Assembly (NCBI RefSeq): GCF_030272615.1
Contig: NC_081407.1
Span: 143,162,897-143,226,896 of the forward strand
DNA: 64,000 nucleotides
From: Cryptomeria japonica
Lineage: Eukaryota; Streptophyta; Pinopsida; Cupressales; Cupressaceae
Direction: 5' to 3'
The first letter of the stretch is position 1, and each line of letters starts with the position of its first letter. Below are positions 34,571 through 45,850 of this stretch, one piece after another. A model generated the notes under the pieces. That model saw only the letters and a list, made by a program, of their open reading frames with translations. It made no database searches and had not been told where the DNA came from. A program made the translations under genes and the position numbers.

Positions 34571-36300
34571 AATGGGAGATGTCAAGTGAAAAGTGAGAGC
34601 ACGATTAAATAACAAATGTAGATTTATTTATGATGCTTTATAAAAAAATTTGAATAGTGAACAAAGCATAAAGATAAATAATAAGAGCCAATATTGAACA
34701 AAGCATAAAGACAAAGAATAAGAGCTACAAATAGGTAGGTAATAGATATTAAAAATAGAAAGTTTATCATGGATTACAATACAATCATAAAGAGGGTTGA
34801 AACCCAGAGGTAAAAAATAATAAATGAATGAACTAAAACACTCTGTGATATGTAGACTATCAAGTTGTCATATAGAAGTGTACCTTTATAACATTGATTG
34901 AGACACTTTAGAGACTATCAAGTCGTCATATAGAAGTGTATCTTGAACCTATTTAACTTTTGCATCTTTCCACATGAGATGAAATTTGCAAGCGATCATA
35001 TAGAAGTGCACCTCAAACCCATTTTTGTATCTTTACATATAAGATAAATTTTATAAACCATCCTTACATAATTACTATGTCTTCTATTACAATAACACTC
35101 TTCCACCCTAAAAGTAGTAGTGACACTCTCAATATGAATACATAATCTTTGTGGAAGAAGTAGTAGGGGAAGGGTACCAATAGTCGTTATAACCAACTTT
35201 GCATACCCACATATCCTAAATGGTACATCAGATTTCAACGCTTTTGTTTGGTTGTCTTTGTATGCAACTTAACTTTATAGCTATTGTTGTGGCTTCTGGG
35301 TACCTAGTTACAAAGAACGATGGATGATTCGTTATGTGCAGAAAGGTCAAAAAGTAATTAGTTAGAGGTGTCAATTGATACCTACTTAAAGATGCCCCAA
35401 TAAGTGTGCACTACAACCACCTCAAAAATTTTGCACAACTAATCAAATACATTTCTTTTAAGAACCAATACATTTTCGTGTAATAATTGCTTTTAGGTCA
35501 ATACTTATGCACAAATGTCCTAGTAATTGTGTGCCCAATACAATTACATAACTCTTCCAGTCAAATATTAAAATTTTAACTAATGGGGGTACGAGTGGAC
35601 ATTGAAGTTAACAGTCGATAATGAGTTGGGTGAGCAAAGTATGAATAGTTATTAGAACATGAGTGATAACTAAATCCCTTCCCCTAGTAACACTCTCAAC
35701 ATGAATATATAATGTTTTACTAAAATTGTAGTAAAATAGCTTTCAACCATACCCAAAAACGGTTATTAGAACATGAGTGACAATTGAATCCCTTCCTCTA
35801 ATAGCACTCTCGACATGAATACATGATATTTAACTAAAATTGTAATAAAATAGCTTTCAACCATACCCAGGGTGGAATATCCTTGAATTTCTAGGTATTA
35901 AGGGTGTGATGATGACAAGCACCTAGAAGAGCCCTTAGTTCCACCGGCATTAGATGCATAAGACAAAGAATTCTTATGAGAGTACGAGAGGGTTGGAGGG
36001 GACAACTTTTTCCTCTTAAATAAGAATAACAAAGCTTAAATGGGTTTGTTAACATGTGTGGGGGAAGTACATAAAAGGAGTTGGTGGTACAGGTTGGGTG
36101 TAAATGAGATTACCACATCAGCTTCTAGGGAGTTGACCATAGCAAAACCCCTCTTAAATGTGGGGTCAGCACGGTCACATGGTGACGTAAGAGGTTGGTA
36201 GAGTAGATGTAGATGCTTGCTATTCACTTAATTAACCGCTAAAGTTGAACGGATAAAGAGCTCATTTTAAGGGCCATACAGTTCCTGTGAGTCCCCAAAA
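34571..36300. other. Spacer with short tandem repeats
   Basis: No gene seen. A 37-bp unit beginning 'gaacaaagcataaag' occurs twice (34659 and 34696). The phrase 'catatagaagtg' recurs three times at 34867-35010. Confidence 0.5.
35648..35869. repeat. Tandem duplication, 114-bp unit
   Basis: Both units begin GTTATTAGAACATGAGTGA (35648 and 35762) and end 'tttcaaccataccca', with scattered substitutions. An old local duplication. Confidence 0.85.
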
Positions 36301-37180
36301 CCCGCTAATCTAATTCTTACTCAATAAACTACGCGCAGGTTTTCCCGGAAACAAAAGTCGATCGTACTTAAAAGCAATTTAAGTGGGATGAGTTATATGA
36401 TGAAATTCAACTTTTTAGCTTCAGATTTTCCGGAAATCTATGGGGCTGGCTTCTCATGTAATAATAATAATAATGCAATGAATTCACTCTTAATGATAGG
36501 TACGGGAATTCATGTTTCAATAATGGTAAAAATAAAATTAATTAATAAATACCACATGTATGGATAGTGGTTTATTTATTTTTAATTTCTTTTAGATCAT
36601 AATTGGTTTATTTGTACATTTTTATTGGTATTCATAAATTACATATGTATTAATAGCCACTCATTTTAGCTTTTTTGGATCATAATTGACCTATTTGTGC
36701 ACTTTTATTGATACCCATAGCATACAACTACCATGCGTCTATCTTGGCTCCAAAACGAACCTTTCGTACAACGTGTTAGCGACAAGTTAGTCAATCGATC
36801 GACGGTATAAAATGCACGACTAACATGCGTGTTAGTCAATACATATTGTCATTTTTGAGCCAGAATAGATGCATCACACAACTACTGGGGTATTTGTGCA
36901 TAAGTTTTGGCAATTTTAAGTGCACGGTTATTGAGACATATTTAAATAGGTATCGCACGACACTTTGAAAGGTGTACCTTTTTGACATTTGTACACATAA
37001 TGGATCCACAATGTACATCATTACTACCCTGAAGCCAAAACAATAGCTATAAGCAGCTAAGTCGCATGCAGAGACAACAACAAAATCGTTAAATCTGATG
37101 ACCGTTTAGAATCTGTGGGTGCACGAAGTAGCTATAACGGCTACTAGTACGCTTCCCTAGTAGTTTTTTTTTTTTTGTTG

Positions 37181-37485
37181 GAAGTGTAAGATTATGTTTG
37201 GAATTCATTTTGCAGAAGCGTATGAAGTGTATGAGTAGTCGCTCTAGCTAATTTTGTACACTCATAGATTCTAAATTGGGGTGTTGGGTGAGAAAGGAGT
37301 GAATGGTAATTGGAGCATGAGTGGTAACTAGTTCTTTTCTGGTTTTTTTTGAAGTGTAAGATTAAGTTTGGAATTCATCTTGCATTAGGGGAAGCATAAG
37401 AAGCATATGAGTAGTCTTTCTAGCTACTTTCGTACACCCATATATTCTAAATTAGGGGATTGGGTGAACAAGGAGTGAATGGTAA
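37181..37485. repeat. Tandem duplication, 170-bp unit
   Basis: The units begin GAAGTGTAAGATTA (37181 and 37351) and both run to 'aaggagtgaatggta'. The second has small deletions. T-runs precede each copy. Confidence 0.8.
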
Positions 37486-39005
37486 AAAAATAATGATCAA
37501 AACAATAAACAACTATCTCTTGGCCATCATGCCAAGAAGATGTCAAAACCAAGACGGGTCCATAAATAAGTGTATTAAATGCATATATAGGATGAATATG
37601 TTAGAAGATGTGTCGTGCACGAATCATAATGGGTGCATAAATGGATAGATAATGACATGGAAAAAAGGGACCCAACTCTACAAAAGCACGTTACTTGTCA
37701 CTATATATAAATACCAAGGGAGTCTCCCAACACATGCATATAATTTAATAGAAAATGACATGGGTATGCAGATTTCAACATTACAAAAAGAAACAAGAAT
37801 CTCAAGATATTGTTACAAACCAGGCAATTTTTTCAATTTATGTCTATCTTAAACATTATCTTTTATATTGCATTTTGCATGGATACAAGGTTTAAGTTAA
37901 CACTAGTAGTTGTCAGAGATAATGATATTTATGAAATTGTCCAATTTTTATGAGGTTATTAATATATACTTTTAAGTCATTGATAATAAATAAATTATTA
38001 GTAATAAAAATTCTTTGTGTGACTGAAATAATGATCATTCAATATTGTCAATCAAATATTAAGATAATCTTTTTTTAGTAAAATCTCATGTTTCATATAA
38101 TACAATTTTAAAAATTTTAAATTATATTTTACAAGAAAAATACAACTACAATTCTATAATAATTAAACTTTAGCTATTATTTTATATTTATTAAATGATG
38201 AATTTAAATGTTATCAAACTTAAACAAACCAAATCATAATGTTTTACCAAAAATATTACCACAATTTTTTTAATTATTATTCATATTTATTAAATATTTT
38301 TTTATATACTATATCAAACTAATAAGCTAACCAAATCATAATGCATACCAAAATTATTTAGACAAGCTTCTTAATATCTATATAAAACCAATCAAACATT
38401 AATTCTATCTAAATTATTGATATAAACATGTTTAGAATGGGCTCTCCTTTTATCTAATTGGCCAACTTTAATTAAGTACCAAACCCATTAGAAAAATAAT
38501 ATATTCTCTTATCCTCAAATCTACATTATAGACCAGACTTTGCCACCTAAATTAAAAAAATAATTCACTTTCCACCTAAAAAAATAAAAAAATAATTCAT
38601 TTAGCACAAGAATCCCTATAAGCCCGGTTAAGAAGTTAATTAGAAACCTTAGCTCACGCGACCTTTATTTCAATATTAAAAAGACAAAAATGGCAGATTA
38701 CCAAACTAATAATAAAGTATATATTTATGTTTTAAAAAACATTAAAACATAAATTTGTCTCAAATACGGTAATCAACAAGCAATTCCAAGTTTTGAAAAG
38801 TACTAAAAGTCCAACTAAATATGGTAATCCAACACACAATGAAAAGTTTATTTTAAAACCAATGAAAATTACGTTTCCGACGGCCACCCTGCCCAAAAGA
38901 ATGGGAACATGCGCGACGTTTAAGGAGTTGAGGTAATCTGAGTTAGGAAGTTCTAAAACCGATCGTCTGTATAAAATTCCAGTTGCTTTTATGGCCTGAA
39001 AAGTT
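37486..39005. other. AT-rich spacer
   Basis: No ORF of note and no recognisable element. 37900-38800 is very AT-rich. A TATAAA at about 38971 has no ORF downstream. Confidence 0.5.
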
Positions 39006-39541
39006 TGAGTGGGTATTCTAGGTTAAAGAAAAGGGTTGAGTCAGCGCTGTCTTAATGAACGTTTATTAATTGCCGCGTTTGACAATTCAGTTGTTCTGCT
39101 CCAGACCTTTTTGTTCCGTGTGTGAGTTGTTCTTTCAGTAGAATTAAGTTTGGGTACTTTGTAATGGTATAGTATAATGGCTAATTTGTGTTGTAGGAAT
39201 ATTTTAATATGGTTAAATTTGGGTAGTTGATAAAAGTACTTTTGTGGTTTTTGTCAAAAAGTTCAAATCCTTATTAGTTTTGAGTGTTTATGTTGAAAAT
39301 GTTGTCTCCTCTCTCCTCTTGACCTCAGTATGATCAAAAGCATTTATTCCTGTTTGTGAGTAAGTATTCTAGGTAAAAAAGAAAGGTGCGTAAGTTATGT
39401 CTTAATGGACGTACATTAATTGTTGTATTTGACAATTGGGTATGAGTTGTTAGATGTGACACAAGACATTTTTGTTTTGTGTGTGGTTTTGCAATACAAT
39501 TAAGCTTGGGTAGTTGGTAATGGCATAGCGTGATGGTTTAT
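39006..39541. repeat. Direct duplication, about 180-bp copies 352 bp apart
   Basis: 39006-39187 and 39358-39541 share 'gtattctagg', 'cttaatg(a/g)acgt', 'ttgacaatt', 'gagttgtt', and 'aattaagtttgggta' / 'aattaagcttgggta'. The copies are clearly diverged. Function unknown. Confidence 0.7.
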
Positions 39542-39610
39542 TTGAGGCATTGTGGTTCTTTGTAGACATAAGATTTATGTAGTCTATATTGTTATTATGC
39601 ATAGCTTCTG

Positions 39611-39826
39611 GTATCAATTGTGTACGTTTATTTCATAGATGTTATTTTTATGTTGGATCATGGAGTTTGATCTGATCAATTGCGTAAGTTTATTTTCTCG
39701 ACATTATTGTGAAGATAGATCATGGAGTTTGATCTCATCAATTACATAAGTTTATTTCTTTGATGTTATCGCGACAGGGGATCGTGAAGTTTGATCTGAT
39801 CAATTGTATAGTCTTATTTCCTCGAT
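39611..39826. repeat. 62-bp tandem repeat, about 3.5 copies
   Basis: Units start GATCATGGAGTTTGATCT at 39656 and 39718 and GATCGTGAAGTTTGATCT at 39780, with a partial unit from 39611. Each carries TTTGATCTGATCAATT or a close variant, which is a GATC-centred short palindrome. Confidence 0.88.
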
Positions 39827-40229
39827 GTTAAAAGAGAGTGATCCAAAATGTCAAGGAGTAAGCTTGCATAGTTGATACCAAAAACTATATGCAATAACAT
39901 TGTGGTTCTTGTGGCAATTGGCTTTGTGTTTCTATTCCTATCTGTTTAGTCATCCATGTTTGCTAAAATCCTCACTTCTCTCTTCCCTTGCTCTCATTCC
40001 CTAATGAAACACAGGGAATAAAAAATCTTCACTGCGAACTAATCAACATGGAGAATGAAAATTTCATGATTTAAATTGTGGTTCTTGTCACCAGAATTCA
40101 AATCTCAATATAGTGTTATCACATTGAGTGATCATATTAAAGATGAGGTCTTCAATCAATAACCTCACTCATTCATAACTTAGATAGAAAACATTTACTC
40201 TCTATGACCATTAAAAAAACCAAAACTCT

Positions 40230-41170
40230 ACTTTACCCATAGGGTGTTATCCATCCTTGTTAGTAGTATTTACTTTTCCCTTGACCATACCCATTGGGCA
40301 TTAGGCATCCTTGTTAGTAGTATTCACTTGTTTCCAGTGTTCCACAAAGACGCATCCCCCCACAAAAAATCATGTCTCTTGTAGGGGGACGTTTCCAAGA
40401 CTTGGGGGAAACATCCTCCCACACCACCACCACTTCCGCCACCTCCACCACCTTTGGCAAGGATGTTGTTGTGTCGCTATATGTCACATGTCATTACATA
40501 CTGATTACAACCTTTAACATCATGAAAACTAGTTGGTCTTTCATGGGACACTCACAAAGATGTTATTTCACAGAGTTTGCCTTGGACATTTCTATTCACA
40601 TCTATTTTTTTATATCAGCACCACCTCCCCATCACCACTCTGCTGCCATCCCCCCAACGTCCCCTCACCGTACCCAAATTTAGGCCCTTGATCCTCGACA
40701 CCTGTCCCTACATCCCCCATCCCTCAAAAAGCTCTGTGAAACATTGCTTTTTTCTTCACCATATCCACTTGGCTTTAACCATCCTTATTAGTAGTATTCA
40801 CTATTCTCTTCACCATACCAACTCGACATTAGCCATCCTTATTAATCACCATACCCATCAGATATTAGGAACCGTCTATACAGCCCCTACGATGCACCAG
40901 CAAACAGTTATCATGTATGTTAACATATATTGCTTGTATAGGATGCGGGTGCATCGTAGGGGCTGGATAGACAATGCCGATAATAGCCATCCTTGTTACT
41001 AATGTTCATGTTGAAAATGAGGTCTCCATGAGTCTCCAGGATGACCTCACCGATTGAAAACTTTAATTAAAAAAAGGAAAACCATTAAAAAAATTTGCTT
41101 TGCCCATTGGTCGTTAGCCATCCTTGTTAATCCTATTCACTTTTCCCTTCACCATACCCATCACCATCAC
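40230..41170. repeat. Dispersed, degenerate repeat of roughly 50 bp upstream of the KCS gene
   Basis: The phrase 'CCATACCCATTGGGCATTAG' and 'CATCCTTGTTAGTAGTATTCA' or close variants recurs near 40240, 40285, 40755, 40810, 40850, 40985 and 41105. The copies are irregular and diverged, with unrelated sequence between them. It occupies the distal promoter region of the KCS gene. Confidence 0.6.
40874..40972. repeat. 99-nt inverted repeat (hairpin)
   Basis: The arms 40874-40898 and 40948-40972 are reverse complements at 24 of 25 positions (core CAGCCCCTACGATGCACC), with a 49-nt loop that itself contains the palindrome TATGTTAACATA. It interrupts the degenerate repeat 390 bp upstream of the KCS ATG. 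It could be a small foldback element, a MITE relic or a small-RNA precursor; no transcription evidence. Confidence 0.8.
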
Positions 41171-41222
41171 CATCTTCCACATTCAATGCAATAAAGGGAT
41201 GAGGGCACACCAGCCTGTTATG

Positions 41223-41228
41223 TATAAA
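41223..41228 (+). promoter_or_regulatory. Candidate TATA box of the KCS gene
   Basis: TATAAA lies 134 bp before the last upstream base of the ATG at 41362, which would give a 5' leader of about 100 bases. Surrounding sequence is less AT-rich than the spacer, so the motif is less likely to be chance. Not tested. Confidence 0.5.
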
Positions 41229-41361
41229 GTCTGCTCCACCCCCTGAGCCATTCGCAAGCCAGACAGATGCCTTCTTTGTTGAGTTCAGTCAGTTACACAT
41301 TCCGTTTTTGCTAACCAACTAGTTTGTTGGTCCAAGGATCGAGTCCCGCCGAGTTGCAGTC

Positions 41362-42957
41362 ATGGGTAGAGGTGGGAGGATGGAGCAGAGTTCGAATCCC
41401 AGCAACGACAATCACACTAATAACAACACTAATGGCGGTCCTACTGGTGCCGGTCTGACGGAGAGCCAGAGACGGGGCCTGCCGGATTTTCTGTTAACCG
41501 TGAAGCTCAAGTATGTTCGGCTGGGATACCACTACCTGGTGCAAAATTTTCTGACGCTTTTGCTGGTTCCATTAATGGTGGCAGTGGTTCTGGAGGTGGG
41601 CCGAATCGGTCCGGTGGAATTAAATTCCCTCTGGCAGAAGCTCGAGTTCAATCTCGTTCATGCAGTCTCGTGCTCGGGACTCCTGGTTTTCATAATCACG
41701 CTCTATTTTCTGTCACGGGAGAGAGTAGTATACCTTGTGGACTACGCCTGCTACCGCCCGCCGGATTCTTGCCGTGTTCCTTTCGCGACCTTCATGGAGC
41801 ATTCGCGTCTGTTCAGGTATTTTGACCAGAAAAGCCTGGATTTTCAGAAAAAGATCCTGGAGCGCTCTGGTCTGAGTGAAGAAACCTGCCTTCCGCCGGC
41901 GCTTCACTACATTCCGCCGAGCCCTACAATGACGGCCTCCAGAGAAGAGGCGAAAATGGTGATCTTTTCCGCCATGGACGATCTGTTTGCAAAAACAGGC
42001 GTTAGGGCGAAAGACATTGATATTCTGGTAGTGAACTGCAGTCTCTTTTGCCCTACCCCTTCGCTCTCTGCAATGGTGATAAATAAGTACAAAATGAAAG
42101 GGAACATCAAAAGCTTCAATCTTTCCGGCATGGGGTGCAGTGCCGGGGTAATTTCTCTGGACCTGGCGAAAGATCTGCTGCAAGTGCACAGAAATTCTTA
42201 CGCCTTGGTCGTAAGCACAGAGACCATAACCCCGAATTGGTACTGCGGAAACGAGAGATCGATGCTTCTTCCAAATTGCCTTTTCCGCATGGGCGGAGCT
42301 GCGATTCTATTAACAAACAAGCCGAGCCTGCGGAATTGCTCAAAGTACCGGCTTGTTCATGTCGTCCGCACTCACAAAGGCGCAGATGACAGAGCCTACA
42401 GGTGCGTGTACCAGGAAGAAGATGAGCAGGGGACTGTGGGCATGTCGCTTTCCAAGGACCTGATGGCCATAGCCGGTGAGGCCCTCAAATCAAATATTAC
42501 AACCCTCGGCCCTCTGGTTCTTCCAATTTCCGAGCAAATCCTCTTCCTTTTATCTCTTCTCGGCCGGAAATTTATAAACCCTAAGTGGAAACCCTACATT
42601 CCTGATTTCAAGAAGGCCTTTGAGCATTTCTGCATCCATGCCGGCGGCCGAGCCGTCATTGACGAGCTGGAGAAAAATCTGCAGCTTTCAGCTGAACATG
42701 TTGAGGCTTCACGGATGTCGCTTTACCGGTTCGGCAACACTTCATCTTCTTCGCTCTGGTACGAACTGGCTTACATTGAAGCTAAAGGTCGAATGAAGAC
42801 AGGGGATCGCGTCTGGCAGATCGCTTTCGGCAGCGGATTCAAGTGTAACAGTGCTGTTTGGAAGTCTCTGAAGACTGTGAAACCGCCGACTGCTGGTCCC
42901 TGGTCTGATTGTATTCTCAGATATCCCGTCGCCATTCCTGATATCGTCAAGCTGTAA
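41362..42957 (+). CDS. KCS: 3-ketoacyl-CoA synthase (very-long-chain fatty acid elongase condensing enzyme)
   Basis: Complete intronless 531-aa frame. The enzyme joins a long-chain acyl-CoA to malonyl-CoA, the first step of each elongation round in the ER, feeding cuticular wax, suberin and sphingolipid precursors. Two membrane spans are visible (about residues 56-79 and 97-117), then RVVYLVDYACYRPP, which opens the FAE1/CUT1 domain. The catalytic triad is C259 (NLSGMGCSAG), H426 (FCIHAGGRAV) and N459 (RFGNTSSSS); the 167 and 33 residue spacing matches the plant family. Start choice: the first ATG, context CATGGG; the next Met is residue 7. The N-terminal 40 residues are Asn-rich and poorly conserved in type. 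The sequence resembles the KCS4/9/11-type group, but the substrate length cannot be read from it. It is the only intact host gene here, and its GC-richer codons contrast with the AT-rich flanks. Confidence 0.97.
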   Translation: MGRGGRMEQSSNPSNDNHTNNNTNGGPTGAGLTESQRRGLPDFLLTVKLKYVRLGYHYLVQNFLTLLLVPLMVAVVLEVGRIGPVELNSLWQKLEFNLVHAVSCSGLLVFIITLYFLSRERVVYLVDYACYRPPDSCRVPFATFMEHSRLFRYFDQKSLDFQKKILERSGLSEETCLPPALHYIPPSPTMTASREEAKMVIFSAMDDLFAKTGVRAKDIDILVVNCSLFCPTPSLSAMVINKYKMKGNIKSFNLSGMGCSAGVISLDLAKDLLQVHRNSYALVVSTETITPNWYCGNERSMLLPNCLFRMGGAAILLTNKPSLRNCSKYRLVHVVRTHKGADDRAYRCVYQEEDEQGTVGMSLSKDLMAIAGEALKSNITTLGPLVLPISEQILFLLSLLGRKFINPKWKPYIPDFKKAFEHFCIHAGGRAVIDELEKNLQLSAEHVEASRMSLYRFGNTSSSSLWYELAYIEAKGRMKTGDRVWQIAFGSGFKCNSAVWKSLKTVKPPTAGPWSDCILRYPVAIPDIVKL

Positions 42958-44780
42958 GCAAGCTGTGTTAGTGTATTTACCGTAGTTCGTGTAGTTTCAG
43001 GGATTTTATTTCGTTTGTTTGTTCCGTTCTACGTTTTTCTTCCGTGTCCGCTCTATTTTATTTTCCCTGTGATAAATCTCACGTGTGCACAGCTTTTTCC
43101 TGCATGATATTATGTAGCTACATGAATTGGATTGTTAATCAATGTCGACTTTATTTTGAACTTCTTCTTGGATTCTGCACATTTCTTCTGTATCCGACTT
43201 CTGTACTGTTGCAAATTGTGGTTTTTTTTTTGTTTTGCTGGATTGAATGGCGATTATCAGAAGAGAAGCCTCTTTATATATGCTCGAGTTTTACTGTTCA
43301 GTCTGGAACAGGAATTTGAATATAGAGTCTGCAGATTTCGAGTTTAGAAATGATTGGCGTTTTTCCAGATTTGGATTTGAAGGGTTCAAAAGTGTCAATT
43401 AAAATAGAATTACTCAAACTTTCTAATTATGGTTTAGTTTGTATTTTCTCTTAAAATAGGAATTTAGATGTGGGAAAGTCTCAGACTTTGTCTGCATTCA
43501 TATTCCATACTATGTTCTATAGAGAATTTAACTTTATTAATTTGAACTTATTATGGTTCTTAGTGGATAGTAAAATAAAATTAAAATATTAATTTTTCAT
43601 GTAAAAGAGTATACTATATTATTTGAAAGATCATAATTGTTTCTATGGATTTGGGACAATAATTATATTTTAATTTGTAAGGTCTTATAACTATATTTTA
43701 ATATGTTCGGTCTTTTGAATTAGTCAGATTTTGTTTGCATTCATATTTTAATCTATCGAATGAACTATATTTAATAAAATTTGTTATGGTTATTAGTGCA
43801 TAATAATATGATTTAAAATATTTCTTACATGTAAACGAGTCTTATATTGTTTGAGAGATCATGGGCTATGGTTTCATAGAGTGGGGTTTTAAAATTTTTT
43901 TAGCAGATCATTTCTAGGATTTATAGCAATGATTAGATCAAAATTTGTAGGATTATATGGTCTTTTGATATAAACAACTTCTTCTACTTCTTCTAATGGA
44001 GAATGAATCTTATATATATTTTAGAAAATAAATTATAAAATTTTAAATATTTTAATATTCTATTAGTTATTTACAAAATATTAATATTTAATTTTTTAAA
44101 AATGTTTTTGGTATCAAAGTGATGTATTTATGTATTTCATGAATGCTTTTTATAGTTTGGAAAATTGTATCTTAGATGCACAAAATTTTGATTAATTTGG
44201 CGTTTCTATTAACCTTAATTCTTGGACTATGAGTTTCTTTCAAAATCAAATCTATGTGATTTTTTTTCTTGTAATATTAAAATCTAATTATATTACACAA
44301 ATTTGTAGGACCCAAGCTATATCTTAATTGCTACTTGTCATAATATATCAATTTTTGCAAAGAGACTTTTAAACTGTACCTAAGTCAACTATGATTGGAC
44401 ATATATATCTTTTGGATTTTACATATTTCTAATCTACCTCATGTTTTATTATATATTAATTTCTAATCGAGGTCATGTTTTATTGTGAAAAACTTATTTA
44501 GAATAAACTTTAAAAAAATATAGTTAAAACTAATTAAAATATAATATCTTTTGGATTTTACACTTCAAGTTCTACAAATGAAGTATTTTTAGAATTTTAT
44601 GAAATTACTCTTAATTGTACAAATTTAGAGTTAAAGTTGAAGTTTTTTTGAATTCATCCCAAAAGAGGGTTAAGCTGCCACATAGATAACTATAGCAGAA
44701 AATGTTTTGAGAGAGTTTTGATCCAAACCCTTTTGCTCAACATATTACACATAAATTTATTCACATTTCATATATTTTTT
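42958..44780. other. 3' flank of KCS and AT-rich spacer
   Basis: The first 150-300 bp are probably 3' UTR (T-rich, no clear single AATAAA decides the end). The rest is AT-rich with no supported gene. Confidence 0.5.
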
Positions 44781-44789
44781 TTATATATA

Positions 44790-45230
44790 TTTTTTTTATT
44801 GGATAAAAAAGAATTAAATTACAAGAGAATTACAAAGATCTTTGTTGCTCAACTGGAGTTTAAGGCCTTCTATAAGCTATAAACATTTACAATTTCTGAG
44901 CAGTAAGAGGCTACACTACATGACCAAATTTTAAGCAGCAAGATGCAACATATACAAATACAGAGCAGCAAGATGCTACAAAGATGCTCTGTCAACCTTA
45001 ATCAACACACGTATTGTTGTCACCAAGCCCAACAATTGGCACATTCTTTGGAATTGGATTGTTGCAGTTATCTTGAAACTCCTTGATCTGAACTTGAATG
45101 TTGTGTAAGGTCTCAATATAGTTTGAGTTTGACTGAAGGATATTTTGAAGAACATTAATGTGAAGGGTCAAACTCGAACAATTCAATTGGATTTCAATTG
45201 GAAGGGGAAATAAAGACCGAGAAAAGATAG
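44790..45230 (-). other. Possible retroelement 3' end, minus strand
   Basis: A 62-aa frame (45186-44998, ending NVPIVGLGDNNTCVD) is followed on the minus strand by text ending CTTTTTTATCCAATAAAAAA near 44795, which looks like a polyadenylated transcript end. No domain recognised. A retroposed fragment is the likeliest reading. Confidence 0.35.
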
Positions 45231-45539
45231 CATCTAAATTTCCACATGAAATTTATAATGACTTGACATTTCATATTTTTAATGGGAACAATTTTATTTT
45301 ATAGTTTTGGGTGAAAGAGTTTACATCAAAACTATATGCAATGCATTTATGCCACATGATTTCAAGTGGAACTATTTCATCCAAAATTATTTCTCTCAAA
45401 AATTATTTCATTGGCTAAAAGTGTGACACAACATTGTGCTTTTACCACATAATATTCAAAATTTTAAAAAAACATACACCCTTCAAAAGTATGAATAAAA
45501 TTATGAACACTTGTAAAGTTTCCATGTTAGGCCTTTGAA

Positions 45540-45850
45540 GCATCAAGTAGCATCAAGTACTTAGTTGGATCCCTCCCAGTGAACAAGAAAATGAAAATTA
45601 TGTACCCACACATTGCAATCCATATTTCTTGTAATCATGTTACCAAACTCTTCCCCGAGTTGTGGGTGAAACTTCTACCCACCCTTGAGGTGGGTTACTA
45701 CCTACTCTGCTGGTGTGGTGTAAATGGGTCATTTTGCCTTTGCAGTCAAAGGTATGTTCTTGACTAGTTGTTTGTAGCCTTTTTGGCTTGTCTTTGTAAA
45801 GGGTTAGAGCCCTTGTTTTGTTGCTTTTTTAATAAAAAATAATATAACAA
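45540..45850 (+). other. Possible 5'-truncated LINE or retroposed tail, plus strand
   Basis: G/T-rich text ('ggcttgtctttgtaaagggt', 45786) ends in TTTTTTAATAAAAAATAATA near 45826-45844, as at the 3' ends of plant LINEs. A short frame 45579-45767 precedes it with no domain. No target duplication identified. Confidence 0.4.

Noticed and set aside
41713-42389. ORFs on the minus strand and in other frames within the KCS gene (for example 158 codons at 41713-42189)
   Set aside because: Shadows of a well-supported coding frame; no domain seen.
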